Positions 13,923-26,503 of a DNA stretch of 64,000 nt are shown in pieces. The DNA lies in contig JAKCOZ010000003.1 in assembly GCA_022605955.1 (NCBI GenBank), positions 63,957,939 through 64,021,938 on the forward strand, read 5' to 3'. The translations under genes and the position numbers were made by a program. This DNA is from Rallus limicola. Lineage: Eukaryota; Chordata; Aves; Gruiformes; Rallidae. The notes beneath the pieces were generated by a model. It saw nothing but the letters and a program-made list of their open reading frames with translations, searched no databases and was not told the origin of the DNA. Numbering within the stretch: position 1 is the stretch's first letter; each line of letters opens with the position of its first letter.

Positions 13923-15400
13923 AATTCAGCCAGACATTTTTTTTTTCTTATTTAAAAAAAAAAAATAAAAAGGATTTTTCATAAACATTTTTTCCCTCTG
14001 GCTGGAATATTAGGACAGTATATTAAATTCCCGCCCCCAATTCCACAAAAGGAAGACCCAGATACATTTACATAATAATGTCCCTACTGTGCTTTTGACA
14101 GATGGGTTTCATCGACACAGACATACTGTTAGGAGCTTAGCAATAGATTAAAAAAACAACAACAATACAGTGTAACATAATAAAAGTGTATTGTAATGTA
14201 CATCATAACTTTTGGCCAAGGTTAAATTTCCAGTTGGTGTATGAAAGTCGTATTCCATTAGACAAAATAGATGTCACGCTGCAAAGCATTAAAGATGAGT
14301 TGACTGAGCCATTTGTTTTTATTTATATTACATTACATTTTCCTTGATTCTATTTATGCAGCGGGCAAAAGAAAAATAAAAAAATAATCCTTCAGTCCCC
14401 CTTGCTCACCTACACCACTGCACCACAATACTGCTGCCATGCAAGGCTGCCCGCAGTGCAGGGCACTGTACAAAGCCACAAGAGCAACCTGCTGTGCATG
14501 CAGCAGTCCATGCAGATACACCTGGGCAGAGTACAAGCACTTACACAGTTAGTAAGGCAGCCACAGCAGTACCAAGGTCATTGAGCAATAACCTAGACTT
14601 CCAGTACAGTCCTGTCCACGTTACTCCAGTCACCTCTGCAGCAAGAGGTGGTTACTGCTCTGCTTAGCATTTCAGAGGCCCGGCAGAAGCACATGCTGCA
14701 GATCACTAGCTGAGCTGCCATGAGATCCCAGCTGTCCTCACTCCTTCCTGTCTGCCCTAAACCTCACAGAATAAACTGCTTTGTAATACAGAGACTCTTG
14801 GAAGATATATCTAGGTGGGATGTGTATACTCCTGCCCCAGGAGGACTGTCCATTGCAGTGCTCACTCTGGGTCAATTTGCAGGTGGGTCCTCTTCATTAT
14901 CCCCTCTTCACAACTCCTCTGCAGCTGCCTCCATTCCTCAGGAGATTCTCCAAAAGTCTCTGAAGGGAAAAGAGAGCAGTGTGTGTTTTATTTTTATTGT
15001 TGTTGGTTCTTTCCCCTTTCCTTCCCCGTCCAAGCTCCAGCAAATTTCTGCCTTTCTTCAATAATGACTTTGTGCAGCTTCACGATAAAAGTCATCCACC
15101 AAAGAGACAAAGCAGTTTTCTCTGCATGTCTCCCTGAAAGGTACTCTTGGTTGTGAGAGCTTCCCAGCCTCTCTTTAATGTCAAGTTATATGGTTTTGGG
15201 GGCTTTCCCAACTCCATCAATCCCCCTGACAGCACAGACACTTTGAGTGGAGTGGTGAGGACAGAGCTGATAAACTGCAGCCTCCTCCAGTACTGGACTC
15301 TGTCCAATGAGACAATAATGCTCTCCCCAGGAAGCATTTTGTGCTCTGTATAAAAACATTTTCCCACCAGGAGGTGGTAGCCAAGATGCACATGGGGATG

Positions 15401-15444
15401 GGTGCCACCAGATATCAGGTGAGGCTGACCTCGCTGGTGGCACC
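15401..15444. repeat. Perfect 10-bp inverted repeat (hairpin)
   Basis: GGTGCCACCA at 15401-15410 is the exact reverse complement of TGGTGGCACC at 15435-15444, with a 24-base spacer that itself contains the near-palindrome GAGGCTGACCTC. It could form a cruciform or RNA hairpin. No function is evident. Confidence 0.7.
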
Positions 15445-15969
15445 TTCATTTCCTTAGCAACCAGAGCTGAGGCATTGGCCTTGTTGAGTTGTTCCTACAA
15501 TTGTCATGACAACACACAGCCAGAAGGTCTCATTCTGCCTTGTAGAAATTGTCATGATGCCCCACACAGCCCAAAAATGTTAGAAGAACTCTACTGGAAT
15601 TCACTGAGAGAAACCATAACCATTCACTGGAGAGGAAGGATGAAGGGAAGGAAATGCAACATCCTATGATTTGGGAAATAAGTAGTAAAACAGAGAACAG
15701 GTACCCTTGCTCCCTGTCACTCTAGGTTTCCATCAGGAATTCTCATGAGAAGGAGCTCACAACCAAAGGGAATAGACTTGTGCTGAAGAAAGGATTTCTC
15801 TACTTCACATGGAGGACACAGATATGGACTCAGTCCATTATCCTGTTTACGCTTTTTGTCTGTAGAAGAGTGCATAAACAAATCCCAGTTCATCTGTAAA
15901 ACACAGCAAGTGTGTTTTTCCTTCAATTCCACTTCTCATGAACTCTAGATATGAGCACTGGAATAGTAA

Positions 15970-16172
15970 GAATCATAGAACCATAGAATATTCTGAGTTG
16001 GAAGGGACCAACTCATCAAGTCCAACTTCTGACTTCACACAGGGCCAGCCAAGTCAGAGCACATGACTGAGTGCATCATTCAGATGCTTCTTGAACTCAG
16101 CCAAGTTCTGTGTTGTGACCACTCCCCGGGGGAGCCTGTTTGGTGCCTGATCACCCTTTCAGTAAGGAATGT
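15970..16172 (-). mobile_element. CR1 3' fragment
   Basis: It starts with GAATCATAGAACCATAGAAT, then 'gagttggaagggaccaac' and 'catcaagtccaactt'. It continues into CR1 3'-region sequence ('gcttcttgaactcagccaag', 'ttgtgaccactcc', 'cctttcagtaaggaatg'). The orientation is minus. The copy is 5'-truncated after about 200 bp and moderately diverged. Confidence 0.85.
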
Positions 16173-17624
16173 CTAAAGAGTTTAAATAGCCTCCAGGCAG
16201 GTTGGTGTTCCTGGATCCTCTTTGGGTCATGACAGACAGAAGGACTGACTGTTCCTGTCCAGTCAAACAAGTTGTTGAGATGAATATGCAGACATTATGT
16301 AGAAGCAGAATGTTCTATTTTTCCTTCTTTGCCCTTTGTTATAAAGTAAGAAAGGTCATACAACCTTTTTTTTGCTTTCCAGTCTCAAAATCTGTGCAGC
16401 CATATAGTACAAGCCATGTCAGAAACACAACTTGATTTACTTCCCGTACTGGAAAGGGACCCTTCTCCTGACATCACGTTGCAAAACCTGACTTCTGATA
16501 TTCAAACCAAACACATGCATACAAAACTGCATTTTGCAATGGACTGAGATAACACTATTCCAAAGTACTCTTTATTTATGAGGAGAAGTGCATTACATAT
16601 AGCAAAGGACTGTGTTTTGCTGGGTTGTTGGTTTTTTAAATTTTTTTTTGTGTGTTTGTGTGTGTCTTTAGAATTATTTCTTAATCATATCCTGAAGAGG
16701 TCATATGCAAAAACTTCTGTAAGAAAAATATTTTCTGTTTGGTTTGTTGTTTGGTTGTGGGTTTGTTTTTATTTGTTGGTTTGTTGTTTTTTTTTTTAAA
16801 ATCAGCCTTCCTCCTCATTTATTCTTATAATATTGTACAGCTATCTGCCTTTAATTTCCTGTTTAAACCATATCTCCAACTTGTAAATAAATATTTTTTT
16901 CTTGTTCAAGTCAAGTTTTAGTCTCTAGTTAATGAGGTAAACACATTTAACACCAATGCCCTGTCCTAGGGTTGTTGATAAAGTGAAATCTAATTAAGTT
17001 TTTGTCTTTGCACTTGCTGGAGATGTTTAGAACTTGTTTATACTCGTTCTCAATTCAAGGTAAACTGATATATCGTGTTTGCATATTGAGAACCTGCATC
17101 AACTTTCACCACCTGAAGAATGTGTTAGTGGCCTAGCAGCAGTTTGCACAAGGCTGGAAATGGGGAAGAGGGAGGATACTGTGTTTATGATGAGTGAGGT
17201 TTAACTAGGGAAGTCCGGCCATCTGAGAGCAGTGATACTTGCCAAACTTCAAATAAATCCATTTCCATGAAACATTTGTTACACTGGGATAATCACCAGG
17301 GAAGGATCCAGCCATTCTGATTAATATATGGACCAAACTTGCAGGTAAGTGTCTGATGGTGTTAAAGGGACTTCTTTGCAACAGGAGATGGAAAGAAATT
17401 CAGTGATGTCTAAGTACTGTTTCCCCAGGAAAGAAAACAGCTTTAGTTTCGGTATCTAAACTGATATGCAGTGGGTAAAAAGAGAGTCATCCATGCAGAT
17501 AAGAAGATCCTCAGATGCTGCTGCAGGGCTAACTCAATTGCTTTCCTCCTGTGTTTGTTAAAATTGGTACCTCCTGTGCAAAAGCCATGATAAACAAATA
17601 GCAGTATCGTTCCAAATGCACTGT

Positions 17625-17645
17625 CATCATCATCATCATCATCAC
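17625..17645. repeat. TCA microsatellite (7 copies)
   Basis: Seven uninterrupted TCA units. On the minus strand they read as a run of Asp codons inside an 89-codon frame, which is an artefact of the repeat. Confidence 0.9.
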
Positions 17646-18973
17646 AGGCCTCCTCCTGGCCACTACAAGATGAAGGCCTGACCTTAAAAATGGCACCCCT
17701 GGCTCGGACCAAATGTGGCCAATTTTGTCCCTGCCATCTGTCTATTCATCTTGGTGACAGGCAGCCCTGGCTCTGTTCACTGGCCATCTACTATGAATAG
17801 ACAAGTGCCTGCAAATGAGCTTCACTTAAATGTAGGGAGTTGATACCAGCCTCAGGAAAGTATTTTGCACATCACAGTAGGAAAGGGCCATTGTTTTTGT
17901 TCAGATTTCGTTTTTATTTCTTGCTGTGTTTATAAGAAAGGAAATTTTCTTCCTTGGGGGTAATGCAGAAGTGAGTTCACTGTTTGAATGGGTCGATAGT
18001 TAAGGGACAATAAAAAGGTTTCAGGGATGTGATCCAAGCAGAAGGGGCAGCATGGGGCAAGGATTGGAGGTACCTGAGAGAAGAGAAAGTGTATGTTTTC
18101 AGAGGCAAATTCTCAAAAGAGCAGTAAGGCTGTGGGGAAGGTAATAAGTCACTGGAAAACTCTTGGGATTTGTTTTCAGAATCATCTGATTAAATGATGT
18201 TTCTCATTTAACCAGTAAAATCACAAAAAAAATATCTTTGCTTCTGGGTATAAATGAGAATGTAGAGACTAGCAATCAGAGAGAGAGAGAGAAAATAAAC
18301 ACCAGTGATCAAAATGCAAAAAACCTCTGAATTAACATCTTCATTCTGCTGTAAGCATCTTTTTTTATAAAGCTGGACAAAATAACTCAACTTTTGTACA
18401 CCGAAGTTTCACTGTTTGAATCCCATGAAATGGATGCAATAATGCTTATATATCTCTCCAGAGTTTGGAAAAGAAATAGAATCCCATACAAGAGCATCAC
18501 TTTTCTATTGACATAATTGTCTTATTATGCTAGGTCATTTTAATAGTGTTGTGTGCTGTCAGGTCCCAGATTTCACCATAATCTTGAACTGGTTTCTACT
18601 TCTACCAGGACTGGAGTTCAGCACAACATGCAGTTTGACCATATCACACTGATCCTGTATGTCTCTTCTGTCCTTGATGCATGAGAACAGCGCTGTGTTT
18701 GTGTTCCCTGGAAAATGTAGATGATGGAGGAGACAGGGGAAAATAGAGCAGGTGTTCGGCAGGATGCGGACAGCATATTTTGGGAGGCAACCAGGGGGAA
18801 AACATCTCTGGGATAGGAATTGGGAAGGAGAGAAGGCTGTATTGCAGAGAGTTGACTGGAGGACTGACAAAGTGAGCTGTGGGTCCTGGGCGGGAGAAGG
18901 GAGGATGGCTCAGACAGGAGTGTCATTCTGTGCTGCTTGGCTGCTTCTCCAGATGGAGACTTTTGAGGCCAGG

Positions 18974-19334
18974 CGTCACTGACAGTTTGCCCATAAGTGG
19001 TGTGCCAGCATTTCTGAGATATTTATTAGGTCGGTGCTATTTATCCCTCACTTGCACAAGCACTTAAGTTCACTGACAATTGTTTAAAAGTCGTTAATAA
19101 CATTTAATGGTGGTAAGATGATCAGCTCTTTGTTTTGCCTCTGAGCACTGCTAATGTCGGGGACAAAGCCGGACGAATACAAAACAGGAGTCGTATCGGT
19201 ACAAAAATATTGGCATTTTGCTTTCAGCGTGATTATTATTATTTCGGCAACGATTGTGTCTAGACAGCTCAGATGAGACTGGGGTCCATTGGTGATCAGT
19301 ATGGAGCAAAACAGACTGCCTTGAAGAGCTGGTC
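18974..19334. promoter_or_regulatory. CpG-retaining block, candidate regulatory element
   Basis: I count 12 CpG dinucleotides in this 361-bp stretch, eight of them within 94 bp (19158-19251), in DNA that is otherwise CpG-poor. It also carries homeodomain-like TAAT/ATTA cores (for example CGTTAATAACATTTAATGG near 19092) and no recognised repeat. Retained CpGs in a non-repetitive vertebrate segment suggest low methylation or selection, as at enhancers. This is an inference; there is no direct evidence of function. Confidence 0.3.
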
Positions 19335-20103
19335 GTATAAATAGGCAGGGCAAAGGAAAGGTGGGAGGAGAAAAAAAAAAAAAATCAGAGGAGAGATATT
19401 TTCCAGGAGACATAGCAGGTCTCTGGCCAAGATAGGAGCAATATTAAAATCTCCTGATTACTGAACTGCTATTTAATCTACTTTCACATACTTCTGGCAT
19501 TGGGCTGTGGCATGACTGTCTAGAGTGCTAGGAAAAAATGGGAACTGCATTGTGGGATGAAGATGGACTTCCTTGACTGCATTGCACATCCACATACAGA
19601 AGTTTGGAGAGATCACTTATTTTCTTCAAGTTCTTCTGGGAGTGGGTAAGTTTGGATGGTGTTTGTGTGAGAGGGAAGGACTGGGAAAAAAATGCATGAA
19701 GATACAGGGCACAAGAAAGACCTGAGGGATCCAATTAAGCAACAAGACAGTTTCTGTAGCCCTGGACAGTTCCAGCCAAAATGGTTATTTCACTGATCTG
19801 GTATGGTTGCTGCTGAGATTCTACCTCATGAATTCTTGTCTGAATTCAAAATTAACTTTGCCCACCACAATCACAGCTGCAGTGTGCAGCATCTGGGGTG
19901 TTTACTGGGCAGCTGAATTGTTAGAGCCAACATGAAATTTTCTCAGGAATAGCCTAAATTCATATGTACAGCTGCTATTCATGAATCTTGGGGATAGTCA
20001 CAGGTGAACATTGTCTTGGAGCTCCTGTTCTTCAGGAAGAGATTCTCTCCACTTTGTTTGCACAGATCTCATCACAAGACATTTCCATCACAACATGGTT
20101 AAG

Positions 20104-20155
20104 GAATCTGGGTCCCTTCCAACACAGTGCATTCTGTGATTCTATGATTCTATGA
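20104..20155 (+). mobile_element. CR1 3' tip
   Basis: 'gaatctgggtcccttccaac', a variant 'acagtgcattctgtga', then TTCTATGATTCTATGAA match the CR1 3' terminus including the tandem octamers. Only about 50 bp are recognisable. Confidence 0.75.
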
Positions 20156-22750
20156 ATTTTGCTTTTAACAGTAATATAGGAAGACAGAACTAGTTACTAT
20201 GTACAGAGGAGAGGAAAGACACCCACATTGTAGCTTAATAGTTCAATCTACCTGAATATTGGCCTGAGTCCTTCCATGTGGTGACTGGATCTAGAGGTCT
20301 GGAATTATGGATAGCATTTCCAGACATTGTTTGTGTGCTCTACAGCCCATTTGAGACATTGTGTTTATGTGTCCAGGTTAACTACATTTTAGAATGCAAA
20401 TCCAGGAAGGGATGGACAACACAGCTCAAAAATCCAGTTCTAGAACTCAGAAAGAAATGGAAACATCACCTTAGCATAGAACTGAGCTCTTGCTGCAAGT
20501 CAGTGTACAGCATTTTAGCACGGCACATTACCTAGATTTAGGTGGCAGCTGTCACTGTGGGACCTTGTGCTGCCTTTCTGTTGTGACTAATAGGCCTGTA
20601 TAGCCAAGTGAGGTCCTTGCATGGCTACTAGAGAGGAAAGAAAAAAGGTGATCTAAGAGTTTATGGGATTGAATAGAGCCCTTGAGCACACAGTCTCACT
20701 TTTTTCCTCCTGTTGCTGCTTCAGATTTCATTTTAGTTTATAAAGGAGAGAAAGCAGCAACAAAGAGGTGAAATTCATTAATGTCTCTGGGTAACACAGG
20801 TGGGATAATGATGAAACTTTGACAGGTTGAACCAAAGGTGAACAATCATGGGGATCTCATGGCTTTGATACAGGCAAGAGAAGAACCTAGGGTTGGAGTT
20901 CTGGTCTCGGTATGCATGACCTAAACGTGTTACCTCAGGGACCAATATCCAACTGCATGACCATGCACCTGTTGTTTCCACTGATGAACTGGGAAGAAAG
21001 TGTTTAAAATCAAAGCTGATCTCTAGGAATGCGTGTTTCTGGCCCAGGGATCATCTTTGTGGTGAGGGGCTTTACTTTCAGATCCCAATTAAAACAACAA
21101 TAAAGATGAGGGGGAAAAAAAATCTGCTCCAGTGAGGGAGACACACAGTTTAGATCTTTTTTGTAATATTGTAGAAAATTGCTGCCAAAACTTTTTTTCC
21201 TCTCTGCCACTATAAAAAATGACTCTGGATGCAATAAGAACAAGGTGTTCTAATTAAATAGATTTGTTTACATCTCGTAGCATGAAAAACTAATTCAGTC
21301 TGATATACTGTATGTTCTTGCACTATCTCTCTCCCACTTCATGTAAAATTGCCCGTTTTAAGTAGTATTTTATTTAAGAATATTTAAAAAGTCGCCTTGA
21401 TTAAAGAAAAACTGATTTAAGTCCCATAGTGTTTATTCCTTAAAATAAAGATTTCACTTCAGGGCGCAAGAAGATGCGAGGGTGAGAGAGCAGAAGCTGT
21501 GCCATCTATCACAATATTTCCTCTCTGTTTTATTGCATTGCAAAGGTCCCTACCTTTACTAGTCATGAGAACTCATAGCCTGTGGCTAAAAAACATTTTT
21601 ATTAAGTGAAGGTTAAAGTCAGGGCCGAAACAGATCCACTGTAATATGATTACAAGCATAATACCCTGACCCAGACCTATGCCATTGTGTCAACTCTAAA
21701 ACAGAAACAAAGACAATACTTCCCGATTGTAACTGTGCTCCTACCAGTGTAAAGACTTCTGCATGTTCTCCACACAGACTGAGCTGGAGCATCCTTAAAG
21801 GTGCCACAACAGAAGGATAAATGCTGGATGAGATATGGAATCCAGCTGCAAAAACACAGAAGTGAGAACAAACCTCAGTAACATACAGGACAGTCCTGTC
21901 CATCAGATAAACTTTTGCAGGTATATAGAGCAAGGCTTGATGAAGCTGCTGTGGGAAAGAATATTACCCAATAAATGTATTTCCTAGGTTGTTGAGGTGT
22001 TAAAATGAATTGCTACTGCTGCTTAGGGAAATTTCAATTCAAAATCAGGGAGCTTAGATGATCTGACACTGAGATATGCAGAATCCAAGGACCTGGACCA
22101 TCCTTGAACCAGAAAGACAGCAATATTGTTCATAAATAAGGCAATAACTTTATGTATATTACAGACTCATCTATGTGGGTTGTACGTGGTGAAAATAATG
22201 GACTGCTTGAAGGGGGGTTCAGACAGATTAGATTTGCCTGAGAGAAATCCCTACTGTAGAAACCCTAGACTTTTCTCAGACCATTGAATGCCATTGCAGC
22301 AATACAAGGGAAGATCAGGGCCCCCAGTAACTGCTGCACCATCTCCTCATTGCTGGTACTGTGCACAGCCACTGCAGGCAGCTGTGTTCATCCTGAAATT
22401 TAGCTCGGTGGCCAGAGAGAGACTTGGGCAGTTCTTGGTCACAGACAGAGCACTGTCTGTTGATGCATGACCCCAGCCATCAGTGGTGCACACTTCCTAT
22501 CACAAGCCATAGGAAAACATGTGTTGGAAGACAACAAAATGGAGAACATAGCCTCTGGATGCCTAGATGTAAAGACAGTCTAGTATTGAATGAAGATCTG
22601 TGTCACATTCCTCTTCTTTGTATATTGACCAATCACAGGTGTTTTAAGTATAATAAGCTCATTAATGTGTATCTATGGAAAACAAAGTTTTGAAACATTT
22701 TTTTGCTAAGTCCAAATGTCTAAATTAAATTAAAGTGTTGTAACTTCCAA

Positions 22751-22755
<5 letters not shown>

Positions 22756-22783
<28 letters not shown>
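22756..22783. repeat. Poly-T tract (28 T)
   Basis: An uninterrupted run of 28 T. CR1 elements do not end in poly-A, so a tract this long might mark the tail of a minus-strand retrocopy, with GC-richer DNA following to about 23040. It may equally be a simple expansion. No matching target duplication could be identified. Confidence 0.9.
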
Positions 22784-22788
<5 letters not shown>

Positions 22789-23082
22789 GTAAGAAAATTG
22801 CTTTTACACGTTCTCACTCTGCTCCAGCTCTCTGGCAGCCAGAGTTGCAGGAGATGTGGGGATGCTAAGCAACTTGGGCTTGTGCCTCACTGGCAGCTGG
22901 AGCTGTAGAGAGGCTGGAAGCTGGAGGAAGCTGGGTGCTCAGCCCCTGGCCCCCTGCCTGCTGCAAGGCTCCTGCTTTTGTCAATCGCCTGTCTGTGCAC
23001 TGAAAGTTAAATTGACAAGAACCTTCTGGGGAGGAGTAGGTTAAAAGGAACAGCCAGGAAAAATTACTGCTATCTCTTCAAA

Positions 23083-23090
23083 ACAACAGC

Positions 23091-23130
<40 letters not shown>

Positions 23131-23161
23131 TAATTACTAAAAAAATATAAAAGGGGGGGGG
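23083..23161. repeat. ACA microsatellite followed by a G run
   Basis: About 16 ACA/CAA units occupy 23083-23130, followed by an A-rich spacer and nine Gs at 23153-23161. This is ordinary simple-repeat DNA; no CR1 or LTR sequence adjoins it. Confidence 0.9.
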
Positions 23162-25794
23162 AACCCAACAGTAAAACCAGAAAATTGTTGCTGAAGTTGA
23201 AAATTTCCATAGAATTTTTGTTTGGATAAAGACAGAACATTCAACCAGGAAATAGTTCCAACGGGCAAGGGAAGAAAATGAATCATGCAGAACTCTCCCA
23301 AGCTCCTGATGGTCTCAGTGAAACGTGCCCATCACCTTTCAGGATAATGATCAGCACTTTCCAAGAGACACTTAGCACCTTCTCAGGATTTTGCCTTAAA
23401 TTTGGTGTAACTTAAAGATAAGGCACACAGAGGGTAAGAGCTCTAGGGAAGAGTAATTTTCACCTTTCTGGTGCTTACAGCATGATAAAAAACTTTCCTC
23501 CGTGCTTTTGAATTAATTCCTCAAAAGTTCCAATGCCTGCACACCCATTTGTTTCCTCATTGTTTTTATTAAACAAGAAAGGCGAGCTTTATTACTGCGC
23601 AAATGAAAGCATCACCAGAAGATAGATACTTCCCAGATTCTTATTAATCTCCAAGACTTATGAGGCCGCCTAAGTTCCACAGAAATTAACATACTCTACA
23701 GATTTCTTCCAGCAAGTCACTGAGTCCTTGCCACCCTATCTAGAGAGAGAAAGGAAGCCAAAAAAACAAAACCAAAGGAGAATAAATCTGTGTTATTAGG
23801 AGGTTGTTGCAAGTCAAAATGTGCATGTGTATGCGTGTCTTTGTCTACAGATTAAGGCAAGGCTCTGTGTTATGGTGCATCATCTACAGCACCATTATAG
23901 TAATTTACCATAGAATATGGTTGTATAGATTGAACTGTGTGGCACAAAGTAGAGGTCATAATCATAATAAAAAAACAGTTGGATTTGCAATTCAAAATAA
24001 TTTAAGACTAATCTCCAAAACTGCGACTTTGCAAATTAATACAGTAGGGCATTGAATTTATTCTTTTCCCTACTTTTCAGTGTAAGATTACCCATGCTTA
24101 ACTGCAGGAACACTTAATGCCTGTATTGTAGCAACATTTAATATCCCTAGCAGAGACCAATGTCCCAGAGCAGTAGCTATTATACATGAGTCAGACCCTA
24201 TCCCAAACACAACAGTCAAGAAATAACCCAGACACATGACAAATAGGTAAGATGACTAAATCGTCCAGGTCAGTGGCTGAATACCCATTTGAATACTCAA
24301 GCCAGAGCATTCTAACTCTAGCACCTTAAAAAACAGAGAATGAGAGAAAAACATGAACAGCACAGGAAGACCTAGACTAAGCCAGAAATAACATACAATT
24401 AATACAAAAGAGACTTATGGCACTGGTAATAATCTGCACTTCTCCAGTGGAAAATCCCACTTTTGGTTTGTAGCTTTTGGTTTCTTGTGGTGCAGGGATT
24501 CAGTCAGTGACATAAAGATGTTGGGCAATGCTGGGAAGATTTTTGATATTCTTTTTTTTCCATCTGAAGTAGATGTTTTGTTAAGTCTTGTGATGTAAGT
24601 GTCTAGAACAAGGTTTCCAGAGAGAAAAGGGGACTGAAGCATGTGTCCCTGTGTGGCCTGTATTCCCCCGTTACTATTATTCTGGTGACATTACTATTCC
24701 CATAAGTTCTCACCTACTCTGCTAACTCTTACCTATGCATGATATATTTACTACAAGTCAATATTAGTTAGCCAGTGAATGTGAAACAGAAAATAGGAAA
24801 ATTGAAGAGTGTCAATTGCTGAATATCATGAAAGATGTTCCTGGTGCACCAGTAGCACCACATTAAGTTGAGTAAGGTGTATCTGGACTGTCAGTGACTG
24901 TGAATTGACACAGACAGCACTGTTAATGATGTAGATCACCAGTGGATTCAGTCTTGTGGTCAAAATGTTAACACCCAGGTACATGAAAACTGAACTTCAA
25001 TAATTAATTATATCCACATGAACTTACTTAATTGTAAATGAAGGCAGGTATCAATCAGTGATGCGATCCTGTACAGAAACCTAAGCTCCACTGTGCAGGT
25101 CAAGTTTCCCAAAGGTCTTTCACTGCATAACATTTTCATAATCAACGGGAGGCATTCTAAGCCCCAAAACAGCCTGAACTGAGAGCTCATGGGTAACGAA
25201 CTAACAAAAAGAAATTGATCTTGTAACAAAAAATGTTTACTTGCATTTTAACTAATTAATTGGTAATGAAAAGAAAATTGAGAGAACTTGAAGACTGCAA
25301 CAAGTAGGAAAAAAAATACGAAGTAAGGTTTTCTTTCTGTGGTAACCCTGAAAAAGGCTATGACTGGGTGAAATGAAAAAACTCAGGTTAGCATCTGTAG
25401 CTAACCTGTAGCCTGTAAAGGATGCCTGATAGGAGCAGAGACATGGGAAAAAAAAAGGTCTTGACCTAACATTTGCAAAGAATAGCACACAGTATACCAT
25501 CAGGAAAGGAGGGGAGGGACTGGTCTGCCCAGATGTGGCATGAAAACTTCAGGTGTTCACAATCTGTATCATTGCTTATTTGTTGCCAGAATTGTGCATA
25601 CTGGGGTGAAGACCAGGGGCTGCAGAAAATGGCTGTTGGAATCTTCTGCCAGCCTGCTGATAGCGCCTCTGAGAATCACATATAGAAGAAAAAGCCTAGG
25701 AAGTAGCTGTATTTTTGCCACCAGAGAACTGAGTGCCAACACCACAAAATTGGCCTATTAAGGGCATTGTGATATATATTTGCATAATAAATGT

Positions 25795-26503
25795 AAGCAG
25801 TTGGCAGACACAAAAGGCCGGGAAGGCTGGGGGAGGAGGTGCCCCTGAAGCCCATGGAGTAGCCAGTGGAGAGGTCCCATGGAGGAGGAAGAGACCAGAC
25901 CTGCCCAGTGGAGAGGCTCCACACGGGATGGAGCCAGTGGAGACATAGAGAAGATGACATGACTTACTTTGGTATGAGTCTCTGCCAGCACAAGCGACCT
26001 ACAGAGATGAGCCAAACAGGTTTGCTGGGGGAGGCCTATAGCCCCGTGGAGGACTGGGACTGAAAGACACTGTGATTTGTTGCTGCCTGTCATAGCAGAG
26101 ATGAAGCCTGGTGGGAAGAGATTTGCCTTGGAGAAAGTTCATGGAGCACTGTACCTGATGTGTGAGGTCCTAAGCTGCAGCAGGGGGAGGGTGTGTGGAA
26201 TGGATGCCCCCATCCCGGCCGAGAAGGAAACCAACTGGCAAGGGACTGACTGAAGCCCCCATCTCCTAGTCCCTGCCCCCCGTCCTGTGCTGTGAGCAGG
26301 AGAGGGGAAGAAGGGAGCAAAATCCTGGTTAAAGGGAAGTCTGCTTTAGAATGGAGGGTTGGGGGGAAGGTGTAACCTGCCTGCGTTAACGAGTTTGACT
26401 GTTGAGCCACTTATTATATTTTTCTCCCCTGTCCAACTAAGAAGGGGAGTAATAGACTGATTTTGATGGGCATCTTGCCTTTAGCCAGGCCTAAACCACC
26501 ACA
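25795..26503 (-). mobile_element. Solo LTR of an avian endogenous retrovirus (family A, copy 2, inverted)
   Basis: Read on the minus strand from 26503, the segment begins TGTGGTGGTTTAGGCCTGG, then 'aagatgcccatcaaaatca' and 'gttggacaggggagaaaaa'. This is the same opening as the LTRs at 8464 and 31171. The inner part carries the family's repeated 'ctcc..gtgga' units (25850-25940). The boundary at 26503 is good; the other end, near 25790, is approximate. No retroviral gene is adjacent. It abuts a CR1 copy at 26504 onward, suggesting insertion into or beside it. Confidence 0.7.

Larger units (their letters stand above)
11713..15969. other. Unassigned non-coding DNA
   Basis: No gene is supported. 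The frames of 96-124 codons around 12236-13136 overlap on both strands without motifs and look like chance openings. A 63-bp tandem duplication (13797-13922) and a 10-bp inverted repeat (15401-15444) are annotated separately. The GC-richer part at 14400-15450 contains short open frames only. Confidence 0.5.
16173..20103. other. Unassigned non-coding DNA
   Basis: No gene is supported. T/G-rich low-complexity sequence lies at 16620-16800, a short GA tract at 18280-18295 and a TCA microsatellite at 17625-17645. A CpG-retaining block at 18974-19334 is annotated separately. All open frames are short and motif-free. Confidence 0.5.
20156..25794. other. Unassigned non-coding DNA with simple repeats
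   Basis: No gene is supported. A 28-T tract lies at 22756-22783, followed by about 250 bp of GC-richer DNA, and an ACA repeat with a G run at 23083-23161. All frames are short and motif-free. Around 23545-23720 the sequence keeps three CpGs and has AT-hook/homeodomain-like words, but I cannot support a specific call. Confidence 0.5.
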
